From Planococcus citri (taxonomy: Eukaryota > Arthropoda > Insecta > Hemiptera > Pseudococcidae): DNA of 64,000 bases. The stretch spans positions 70,494,001 through 70,558,000 of the forward strand of contig NC_088679.1 of the NCBI RefSeq assembly GCF_950023065.1, written 5' to 3'. Within the stretch, counting starts at the first letter, position 1; each line of letters opens with the position of its first letter. Below, piece by piece: positions 24,934 through 35,040 of this stretch. Both the position numbers and the translations under genes were made by a program. The notes below the pieces were generated by a model. The model was not told the DNA's origin. It saw only the letters and a program-made list of their open reading frames with translations, and searched no databases.

Positions 24934-25293
24934 GGTGAAAATTTCCACTTACCAAGCACCTATGATTTGTGGAGACTTGGTCAGTGATTTTCAAGAAATA
25001 TCAAAATGGCAGTATAAGTTGAGTGCGGCATTTTGTGAATGATGGAAAAAGGTGAAAATTTTCACTTACAAAGCAACTATGATTTGTGGAGACTTGGTCA
25101 GTGATTTTCAAGAAATATCAGAATGGCCGTATGAGTTGAGTAGGGCATTTTGTGAATGATGGAAAAAGGTGAAAATTTCCACTTACGAAGCACCTATGAT
25201 TTGTGGAGACTTGGTCAGTGATTTTCAACTTTTTCAAGAAATATCAAAATGGCCGTATGAGTTGAGTACGGCATTTTGTGAATGATGGAAAAA
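24934..25293 (+). repeat. 360-bp HOR (3 monomers), copy 2
   Basis: Same trio as 24,574-24,933. I see two differences: gagtgcggc instead of gagtacggc in the first monomer, and aaatggccg instead of aaattgccg in the third. Such high identity over a short period points to a very recent local duplication. Confidence 0.92.
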
Positions 25294-25410
25294 GGTGAAA
25301 ATTTCCACTTACCAAGCACCTATGATTTGTGGAGACTTGGTCAGTGATTTTCAAGAAATATCAATATGGCCGTATGAGTTGAGTACGGCATTTTGTGAAT
25401 GATGGAAAAA
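25294..25410 (+). repeat. Single monomer between HOR families
   Basis: One 117-bp monomer with atcaatatggccgtatgag, standing between the 360-bp pair and the 1,899-bp HOR. Confidence 0.7.
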
Positions 25411-27309
25411 GGTGAAAATTTCCACTTACCAAGCACCTATGATTTGTGGAGACTTGGTCAGTGATTTTCAAGAAATATCAAAATGGCTGTATGAGTTGAG
25501 TACGGCATTTTGTGAATGATGGAAAAAGGTGAAAATTTCCACTTACAAAGCACCTATGATTTGTGGAGACTTGGTCAGTGATTTTCAAGAAATATCAAAA
25601 TGGCCGTATGAGTTGAGTACGGCATTTTGTGAATGATGGAAAAAGGTGAAAATTTCCACTTACCAAGCACCTATGATTTGCGGAGACTTGGTCAGTGATT
25701 TTCAAGAAATATCAAAATGGCTGTATAAGTTGAGTATGGCATTTTGTGAATGATGGAAAAAGGTGAAAATTTCCACTTACAAAGCAACTATGATTTGTGG
25801 AGACTTGGTCAGTGATTTTCAAGAAATATCAAAATGGCCGTATAAGTTGAGTACGGCATTTTGTGAATGATGGAAAAAGGTGAAAATTTCCACTTACCAA
25901 GCACCTATGATTTGTGGAGACTTGGTCAGTGATTTTCAACTTTTTCAAGAAATATCAAAATTGCCGTATGAGTTGAGTACGGCATTTTGTGAATGATGGA
26001 AAAAAGTGAAAATTTCCACTTACCAAGCACCTATGATTTGTGGAGACTTGGTCAGTGATTTTCAAGAAATATCAAAATGGCTGTATAAGTTGAGTATGGC
26101 ATTTTGTGAATGATGGAAAAAGGTGGTAATTTCCACTTACAAAGCACCTATGATTTGTGGAGACTTGGTCAGTGATTTTCAAGAAATATCAAAATGGCCG
26201 TATGAGTTGAGTAGGGCATTTTGTGAATGATGGAAAAAGGTGAAAATTTCCACTTACCTAGCACCTATGATTTGTGGAGACTTGGTCAGTGATTTTCAAG
26301 AAATATCAATATGGCCGTTTGAGTTGAGTACGGCATTTTGTGAATGATGGAAAAAGGTGAAAATTTCCACTTACCAAGCACCTATGATTTGTGGAGACTT
26401 GGTCAGTGATTTTCAAGAAATATCAAAATGGCCGTATGAGTTGAGTACGGCATTTTGTGAATGATGGAAAAAGGTGAAAATTTCCACTTACCAAGCACCT
26501 ATGATTTGTGGAGACTTGGTCAGTGATTTTCAACTTTTTCAAGAAATATCAAAATGGCCGTATGAGTTGAGTACGGCATTTTGTGAATGATGGAAAAAGG
26601 TGAAAATTTCCACTTACCAAGCACCTATGATTTGTGGAGACTTGGTCAGTGATTTTCAAGAAATATCAAAATGGCCGTATGAGTTGAGTACGGCATTTTG
26701 TGAATGATGGAAAAAGGTGAAAATTTCCACTTACCAAGCACCTATGATTTGTGGAGACTTGGTCAGTGATTTTCAAGAAATATCAAAATGGCTGTATAAG
26801 TTGAGTACGGCATTTTGTGAATGATGGAAAAAGGTGAAAATTTCCACTTACCAAGCACCTATGATTTGTGGAGACTTGGTCAGTGATTTTCTAGAAATAT
26901 CAAAATGGCCGTATGAGTTGAGTACGGCATTTTGTGAATGATGGAAAAAGGTGAAAATTTCCACTTACCAAGCACCTATGATTTGTGGAGACTTGGTCAG
27001 TGATTTTCAAGAAATATCAAAATGGCCGTATGAGTTGAGTACGGCATTTTGTGAATGATGGAAAAAGGTGAAAATTTCCACTTACCAAGCACCTATGATT
27101 TGTGGAGACTTGGTCAGTGATTTTCAACTTTTTCAAGAAATATCAAAATGGCCGTATGAGTTGAGTACGGCATTTTGTGAATGATGGAAAAAAGTGAAAA
27201 TTTCCACTTACCAAGCACCTATGATTTGTGGAGACTTGGTCAGAGATTTTCAAGAAATATCATAACGGCCGTATAAGTTGAGTACGGCATTTTGTGAATG
27301 ATGGAAAAA
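25411..27309 (+). repeat. 1,899-bp HOR, copy 1 (16 monomers)
   Basis: Markers are tttgcggag (25,681), ggtggtaatttcc (26,122), tttctagaaatatc (26,891) and cagagatttt with cataacggcc (27,241-27,270). 1,899 equals 16 x 117 plus 3 x 9. The copy starts at the ctgtatgag monomer, which recurs at 27,310. Confidence 0.87.
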
Positions 27310-29685
27310 GGTGAAAATTTCCACTTACCAAGCACCTATGATTTGTGGAGACTTGGTCAGTGATTTTCAAGAAATATCAAAATGGCTGTATGAGTTGAGT
27401 ACGGCATTTTGTGAATGATGGAAAAAGGTGAAAATTTCCACTTACCAAGCACCTATGATTTGTGGAGACTTGGTCAGTGATTTTCAAGAAATATCAAAAT
27501 GGCCGTATGAGTTGAGTACGGCATTTTGTGAATGATGGAAAAAGGTGAAAATTTCCACTTACCAAGCACCTATGATTTGCGGAGACTTGGTCAGTGATTT
27601 TCAAGAAATATCAAAATGGCTGTATAAGTTGAGTATGGCATTTTGTGAATGATGGAAAAAGGTGAAAATTTCCACTTACAAAGCAACTATGATTTGTGGA
27701 GACTTGGTCAGTGATTTTCAAGAAATATCAAAATGGCCGTATAAGTTGAGTACGGCATTTTGTGAATGATGGAAAAAGGTGAAAATTTCCACTTACAAAG
27801 CAACTATGATTTGTGGAGACTTGGTCAGTGATTTTCAAGAAATATCAAAATGGCCGTATAAGTTGAGTACGGCATTTTGTGAATGATGGAAAAAGGTGAA
27901 AATTTCCACTTACCAAGCACCTATGATTTGTGGAGACTTGGTCAGTGATTTTCAACTTTTTCAAGAAATATCAAAATTGCCGTATGAGTTGAGTACAGCA
28001 TTTTGTGAATGATGGAAAAAAGTGAAAATTTCCACTTACCAAGCACCTATGATTTGTGGAGACTTGGTCAGTGATTTTCAAGAAATATCAAAATGGCTGT
28101 ATAAGTTGAGTATGGCATTTTGTGAATGATGGAAAAAGGTGGTAATTTCCACTTACAAAGCACCTATGATTTGTGGAGACTTGGTCAGTGATTTTCAAGA
28201 AATATCAAAATGGCCGTATAAGTTGTGTACGGCATTTTGTGAATGATGGAAAAAGGTGAAAATTTCCACTTACCTAGCACCTATGATTTGTGGAGACTTG
28301 GTCAGTGATTTTCAAGAAATATCAATATGGCCGTTTGAGTTGAGTACGGCATTTTGTGAATGATGGAAAAAGGTGAAAATTTCCACTTACCAAGCACCTA
28401 TGATTTGTGGAGACTTGGTCAGTGATTTTCAAGAAATATCAAAATGGCCGTATGAGTTGAGTACGGCATTTTGTGAATGATGGAAAAAGGTGAAAATTTC
28501 CACTTACCAAGCACCTATGATTTGTGGAGACTTGGTCAGTGATTTTCAACTTTTTCAAGAAATATCAAAATGGCCGTATGAGTTGAGTAGGGCATTTTGT
28601 GAATGATGGAAAAAGGTGAAAATTTCCACTTACCAAGCACCTATGATTTGTGGAGACTTGGTCAGTGATTTTCAAGAAATATCAAAATGGCCGTATGAGT
28701 TGAGTACGGCATTTTGTGAATGATGGAAAAAGGTGAAAATTTCCACTTACCAAGCACCTATGATTTGTGGAGACTTGGTCAGTGATTTTCAAGAAATATC
28801 AAAATGGCTGTATAAGTTGAGTACGGCATTTTGTGAATGATGGAAAAAGGTGAAAATTTCCACTTACCAAGCACCTATGATTTGTGGAGACTTGGTCAGT
28901 GATTTTCTAGAAATATCAAAATGGCCGTATGAGTTGAGTACGGCATTTTGTGAATGATGGAAAAAGGTGAAAATTTCCACTTACCAAGCACCTATGATTT
29001 GTGGAGACTTGGTCAGTGATTTTCAAGAAATATCAAAATGGCCGTATGAGTTGAGTACGGCATTTTGTGAATGATGGAAAAAGGTGAAAATTTCCACTTA
29101 CCAAGCACCTATGATTTGTGGAGACTTGGTCAGTGATTTTCAACTTTTTCAAGAAATATCAAAATGGCCGTATAAGGTGAGTACGGCATTTTGTGAATGA
29201 TGGAAAAAGGTGAAAATTTCCACTTACCAAGCACCTATGATTTGTGGAGACTTGGTCAGTGATTTTCAAGAAATATCAAAACGGCCGTATAAGTTGAGTA
29301 CGGCATTTTGTGAATGATGGAAAAAGGTGAAAATTTCCACTTACCAAGCACCTATGATTTGTGGAGACTTGGTCAGTGATTTTCAAGAAATATCAAAATG
29401 GCCGTATAAGTTGAGTACGGCATTTTGTGAATGATGGAAAAAGGTGAAAATTTCCACTTACCAAGCACCTATGATTTGTGGAGACTTGGTCAGTGATTTT
29501 CAACTTTTTCAAGAAATATCAAAATGGCCGTATGAGTTGAGTACGGCATTTTGTGAATGATGGAAAAAAGTGAAAATTTCCACTTACCAAGCACCTATGA
29601 TTTGTGGAGACTTGGTCAGAGATTTTCAAGAAATATCATAAAGGCCGTATAAGTTGAGTACGGCATTTTGTGAATGATGGAAAAA
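27310..29685 (+). repeat. 1,899-bp HOR, copy 2, grown to 2,376 bp
   Basis: The markers of copy 1 recur in order at growing offsets: tttgcggag at +1,899, ggtggtaatttcc and tttctagaaatatc at +2,016, cagagatttt at +2,376. The first step (117 bp) is a duplicated acaaagcaac monomer, seen twice in a row from about 27,665. The second (360 bp) is one 126-bp and two 117-bp monomers added near 29,090-29,450. Confidence 0.88.
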
Positions 29686-30230
29686 GGTAAAAATTTCCAC
29701 TTACCAAGCACCTATGATTTGTGGAGACTTGGTCAGTGATTTTCAAGAAATATCAAAATGGCTGTATGAGTTGAGTACGGCATCTTGTGAATGATGGAAA
29801 AAGGTGAAAATTTCCACTTACCAAGCACCTATGATTTGTGGAGACTTGGTCAGTGATTTTCAAGAAATATCAAAATGGCCGTATGAGTTGAGTACGGCAT
29901 TTTGTGAATGATGGAAAAAGGTGAAAATTTCCACTTACCAAGCACCTATGATTTGTGGAGACTTGGTCAGTGATTTTCAAGTAATATCAAAATGGCCGTA
30001 TGAGTTGAGTAGGGCATTTTGTGAATGATGGAAAAAGGTGAAAATTTCAACTTACCAAGCACCTATGATTTGTGGAGACTTGGTCAGTGATTTTCAACTT
30101 TTTCAAGAAATATCAAAATGGCCGTATGAGTTGAGTACGGCATTTTGTGAATGATGGAAAAAGGTGAAAATTTCCACTTACCAAGCACCTATGATTTGTG
30201 GAGACTTGGTCAGTGATTTTCAACTTTTTC
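29686..30230 (+). repeat. 1,899-bp HOR, copy 3, cut by the strand switch
   Basis: The first two monomers match the start of the HOR (ctgtatgag, then gag/acggc), although the first begins ggtaaaaatttcc. The later monomers (a gtaatatc monomer and two 126-bp monomers, the last incomplete) differ from copies 1 and 2. The final monomer stops at ttttcaactttttc, where orientation reverses. Confidence 0.75.
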
Positions 30231-30304
30231 CATCATTCACAAAATGCCGTACTCAACTTATACGGCCATTTTGATATTTCTTGAAAATCACGGACCAAGT
30301 CTCC
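30200..30304. repeat. Foldback centre: hairpin-capable sequence at the strand switch
   Basis: The plus sequence ending cttggtcagtgattttcaa (to 30,223) is complementary to ttgaaaatcacggaccaag beginning at 30,281, apart from one mismatch (cacgg for cactg). The two are separated by a 57-base loop (30,224-30,280). Pairing continues outwards through both arms because they are opposite-strand copies of the same satellite. The loop itself contains the monomer's gccgta/tacggc dyad. Confidence 0.85.
30224..30231. other. Strand-switch (inversion) junction inside a shared ctttttc run
   Basis: To the left the sequence is a plus monomer of the 126-bp type, reading attttcaactttttc. In intact plus monomers this continues as aagaaat. 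Here it continues as catcattcacaaaatg, which is the normal continuation of a minus-oriented monomer after cacctttttc. The breakpoint can be placed anywhere in the 7-base ctttttc common to both orientations. The similarity is longer (15 bases, one mismatch) between attttcaactttttc and the minus-arm attttcacctttttc. A minus monomer at 32,485-32,500 even has the attttcaacttttt spelling. No inserted bases, spacer or mobile element is present. Confidence 0.93.
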
Positions 30305-30590
30305 ACAAATCATAGTTGCTTTGTAAGTGGAAATTTTCACCTTTTTCCATCATTCACAAAATGCTGTACTCAACTTATACGGCCATTTTGATATTTCTAG
30401 AAAATCACTGACCAAGTCTCCACAAATCATAGGTGCTTGGTAAGTGGAAATTTTCACCTTTTTCCATCATTCACAAAATGCCGTACTCAACTCATACGGC
30501 CATTTCGATATTTCTTGAAAATCACTGACCAAGTCTCCACAAATCATAGTTGCTTTGTAAGTGGAAATTTTCACCTTTTTCCATCATTCA

Positions 30591-31420
30591 CAAAATGCCG
30601 TACTCAACTCATACAGCCATATTGATATTTCTTGAAAATCACTGACCAAGTCTCCACAAATCATAGGTGCTTGGTAAGTGGAAATTTTCACCTTTTTCCA
30701 TCATTCACAAAATGCCGTACTCAACTCATACGGCCATTTTGATATTTCTTGAAAAAGTTGAAAATCACTGACCAAGTCTCCACAAATCATAGGTGCTTGG
30801 TAAGTGGAAATTTTCACCTTTTTCCATCATTCACAAAATGCCGAACTCAACTTATACGGCCATTTTGATATTTCTTGAAAATCACTGACCAAGTCTCCAC
30901 AAATCATAGGTGCTTGGTAAGTGGAAATTTTCACCTTTTTCCATCATTCACAAAATGCCCTACTCAACTCATAAGGCCATTTTGATATTTCTTGAAAAAG
31001 TTGAAAATCACTGACCAAGTCTCAACAAATCATAGGTGCTTGGTAAGTGGAAATTTTCACCTTTTTCCATCATTCACAAAATGCCGTACTCAACTCATAC
31101 GGCCATTTTGATATTTCTTGAAAATCACTGACCAAGTCTCCACAAATCATAGGTGCTTGGTAAGTGGAAATTTTCACCTTTTTCCATCATTCACAAAATG
31201 CCGTACTCAACTCATACGGCCATTTTGATATTTCTTGAAAATCGTCACTGACCAAGTCTCCATAAATCATAGGTGCTTGGTAAGTGGAAATTTTCACCTA
31301 TTTCCATCATTCACAAAATGCCGTACTCAACTCATACTGCCATTTTGATATTTCTTGAAAATCACTGACCAAGTCTCCACAAATCATAGGTGCTTGGTAG
31401 GTGGAAATTTTCACCTTTTT
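30591..31420 (-). repeat. 957-bp (8-monomer) block, earliest copy, diverged at its end
   Basis: This block carries the ordered markers gccatattg (30,619), ccgaactc (30,841), cataaggcc with tctcaacaaatc, aaaatcgtcactg with tccataaatc, and cacctatttcc with catactgcc. The same markers lie 2,885 bp downstream. That offset is one base short of a 117/9/3 sum, explained by the single-base deletion near 32,560. Order similarity is lost after about 31,420. Confidence 0.8.
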
Positions 31421-33475
31421 CCATCATTCACAAAATGCCCTACTCAACTTATACGGCCATTTTGATATTTCTTGAAAAAGTTGAAAATCACTGACCAAGT
31501 CTCCACAAATCATAGGTGCTTGGTAAGTTGAAATTTTCACCTTTTTCCATCATTCACAAAATGCCCTACTCAACTCATACGGCCATTTTGATATTTCTTG
31601 AAAATCACTGACCAAGTCTCCACAAATCTTAGGTGCTTGGTAAGTGGAAATTTTCACCTTTTTCCATCATTCACAAAATGCCGTACTCAACTCATACGGC
31701 CATTTTGATATTTCTTGAAAATCACTGACCAAGTCTCCACAAATCATAGTTGCTTTGTAAGTGGAAATTTTCACCTTTTTCCATCATTCACAAAATGCCG
31801 TACTCAACTCATACAGCCATTTTGATATTTCTTGAAATTCACTGACCAAGTCTCCACAAATCATAGGTGCTTGGTAAGTGGAAATTTTCACCTTTTTCCA
31901 TCATTCACAAAATGCCGTACTCAACTTATACGGCCGTTTTGATATTTCTTGAAAATCTCTGACCAAGTCTCCACAAATCATAGGTGCTTGGTAAGTGGAA
32001 ATTTTCACTTTTTTCCATCATTCACAAAATGCCGTACTCAACTCATAGGGCCATTTTGATATTTCTTGAAAAAGATGAAAATCACTGACCAAGTCTCCAC
32101 AAATCATAGGTGCTTGGTAAGTGGAAATTTTCACCTTTTTCCATCATTCACAAAATGCCGTACTCACCTTATACGGCCATTTTGATATTTCTTGAAAAAG
32201 TTGAAAATCACTGACCAAGTCTCCACAAATCATAGGTGCTTGGTAAGTGGAAATTTTCACCTTTTTCCATCATTCACAAAATGCCGTACTCAACTCATAC
32301 GGCCATTTTGATATTTCTTGAAAATCACTGACCAAGTCTCCACAAATCATAGGTGCTTGGTGAGTGGAAATTTTCACCTTTTTCCATCATTCACAAAATG
32401 CCGTACTCAACTCATACAGCCAGTTTGATATTTCTTGAAAATCACTGACCAAGTCTCCACAAATCATAGGTGCTTGGTAAGTGGAAATTTTCAACTTTTT
32501 CCATCATTCACAAAATGCCGTACTCAACTCATACGGCCATATTGATATTTCTTGAAAATACTGACCAAGTCTCCACAAATCTTAGGTGCTTGGCAAGTGG
32601 AAATTTTCACCTTTTTCCATCATTCACAAAATGCCGTACTCAACTCATACGGCCATTTTGATATTTCTTGAAAATCGTCACTGACCAAGTCTCCACAAAT
32701 CATAGTTGCTTTGTAAGTGGAAATTTTCACCTTTTTCCATCATTCACAAAATGCCGTACTCAACTCATACGGCCATTTTGATATTTCTAGAAAATCACTG
32801 ACCAAGTCTCCACAAATCATAGGTGCTTGGTAAGTGGAAATTTTCACCTTTTTCCATCATTCACAAAATGCCGTACTCAACTTATACAGCCATTTTGATA
32901 TTTCTTGAAAATCACTGACCAAGTCTCCACAAATCATAGGTGCTTGGTAAGTGGAAATTTTCACCTTTTTCCATCATTCACAAAATGCCGTACTCAACTC
33001 ATACGGCCATTTTGATATTTCTTGAAAATCACTGACCAAGTCTCCACAAATCATAGGTGCTTGGTAAGTGGAAATTTTCACCTTTTTCCATCATTCACAA
33101 AATGCCGTACTCAACTCATACGGCCATTTTGATATTTCTTGAAAAAGTTGAAAATCACTGACCAAGTCTCCACAAATCATAGGTGCTTGGTAAGTGGAAA
33201 TTTTCACCTTTTTCCATCATTCACAAAATGCCGTACTCAACTCATACGGCCATTTTGATATTTCTTGAAAAAGTTGAAAATCACTGACCAAGTCTCCACA
33301 AATCATAGGTGCTTGGTAAGTGGAAATTTTCACCTTTTTCCATCATTCACAAAATGCCCTACTCAACTTATACGGCCATTTTGATATTTCTTGAAAAAGT
33401 TGAAAATCACTGACCAAGTCTCCACAAATCATAGGTGCTTGGTAAGTGGAAATTTTCACCTTTTTCCATCATTCA
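31421..33475 (-). repeat. Irregular minus-arm monomers
   Basis: Satellite monomers of mixed type in no order I can repeat. They include one monomer with a single-base deletion (gaaaatactgacc, near 32,560) and one with attttcaacttttt (near 32,490). No gene or foreign insertion is visible. Confidence 0.75.
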
Positions 33476-34432
33476 CAAAATGCCGTACTCAACTCATACG
33501 GCCATATTGATATTTCTTGAAAATCACTGACCAAGTCTCCACAAATCATAGGTGCTTGGTAAGTGGAAATTTTCACCTTTTTCCATCATTCACAAAATGC
33601 CGTACTCAACTCATACGGCCATTTTGATATTTCTTGAAAAAGTTGAAAATCACTGACCAAGTCTCCACAAATCATAGGTGCTTGGTAAGTGGAAATTTTC
33701 ACCTTTTTCCATCATTCACAAAATGCCGAACTCAACTTATACGGCCATTTTGATATTTCTTGAAAATCACTGACCAAGTCTCCACAAATCATAGGTGCTT
33801 GGTAAGTGGAAATTTTCACCTTTTTCCATCATTCACAAAATGCCCTACTCAACTCATAAGGCCATTTTGATATTTCTTGAAAAAGTTGAAAATCACTGAC
33901 CAAGTCTCAACAAATCATAGGTGCTTGGTAAGTGGAAATTTTCACCTTTTTCCATCATTCACAAAATGCCGTACTCAACTCATACGGCCATTTTGATATT
34001 TCTTGAAAATCACTGACCAAGTCTCCACAAATCATAGGTGCTTGGTAAGTGGAAATTTTCACCTTTTTCCATCATTCACAAAATGCCGTACTCAACTCAT
34101 ACGGCCATTTTGATATTTCTTGAAAATCGTCACTGACCAAGTCTCCATAAATCGTAGGTGCTTGGTAAGTGGAAATTTTCACCTATTTCCATCATTCACA
34201 AAATGCCGTACTCAACTCATACTGCCATTTTGATATTTCTTGAAAATCACTGACCAAGTCTCCACAAATCATAGGTGCTTGGTAAGTGGAAATTTTCACC
34301 TTTTTCCATCATTCACAAAATGCCGTACTCAACTCATACGGCCATTTTGATATTTCTTGAAAATCACTGACCAAGTCTCCACAAATCATAGGTGCTTGGT
34401 AAGTGGAAATTTTCACCTTTTTCCATCATTCA
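33476..34432 (-). repeat. 957-bp HOR (8 monomers), copy 2
   Basis: The gccatattg marker (33,504), ccgaactc (33,726), cataaggcc and tctcaacaaatc recur 957 bp later. 957 equals 8 x 117 plus 9 + 9 + 3. This copy holds the cacctatttcc / catactgcc monomer and the aaaatcgtcactg monomer (with the private tccataaatcgtagg). Confidence 0.85.
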
Positions 34433-35040
34433 CAAAATGCCGTACTCAACTCATACGGCCATATTGATATTTCTTGAAAATCACTGACCAAGTCTCCACA
34501 AATCATAGGTGCTTGGTAAGTGGAAATTTTCACCTTTTTCCATCATTCACAAAATGCCGTACTCAACTCATACGGCCATTTTGATATTTCTTGAAAAAGT
34601 TGAAAATCACTGACCAAGTCTCCACAAATCATAGGTGCTTGGTAAGTGGAAATTTTCACCTTTTTCCATCATTCACAAAATGCCGAACTCAACTTATACG
34701 GCCATTTTGATATTTCTTGAAAATCACTGACCAAGTCTCCACAAATCATAGGTGCTTGGTAAGTGGAAATTTTCACCTTTTTCCATCATTCACAAAATGC
34801 CCTACTCAACTCATAAGGCCATTTTGATATTTCTTGAAAAAGTTGAAAATCACTGACCAAGTCTCAACAAATCATAGGTGCTTGGTAAGTGGAAATTTTC
34901 ACCTTTTTCCATCATTCACAAAATGCCGTACTCAACTCATACGGCCATTTTGATATTTCTTGAAAATCACTGACCAAGTCTCCACAAATCATAGGTGCTT
35001 GGTAAGTGGAAATTTTCACCTTTTTCCATCATTCACAAAA
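34433..35040 (-). repeat. 957-bp HOR, copy 3 (first part only)
   Basis: The first five monomers match copy 2 at offset 957 (gccatattg at 34,461, ccgaactc at 34,683). The following monomers are plain 117-bp types without the aaaatcgtcactg and cacctatttcc variants. Confidence 0.8.

Larger units (their letters stand above)
1..30230 (+). repeat. Plus-oriented arm of the satellite array
   Basis: Every monomer from the first base to the strand switch reads ggtgaaaattt on the + strand. The arm is a patchwork of different HORs (periods 7,014/4,413/4,062, 2,385, 1,080, 360 and 1,899 bp), each occupying its own stretch. The first monomer is cut by the window edge. No monomer in this arm is inverted as far as I can see. 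Confidence 0.97.

Noticed and set aside
30224..30231. Transposon or integrase-mediated inversion at the strand switch
   Set aside because: No terminal inverted repeats, target duplication or recombinase gene is present. The overlap is a simple pyrimidine run belonging to the monomer.
30437..30625. Open frame of 62 codons on the plus strand just after the strand switch
   Set aside because: It is the same satellite frame, opened by catttcgat at 30,504. The translated sequence is an internal repeat of the monomer and not a protein family I know.
32470..32661. Open frame of 63 codons on the plus strand
   Set aside because: A one-base deletion near 32,560 shifts the frame past the usual stop. 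It is an accident of a monomer indel, not a gene.
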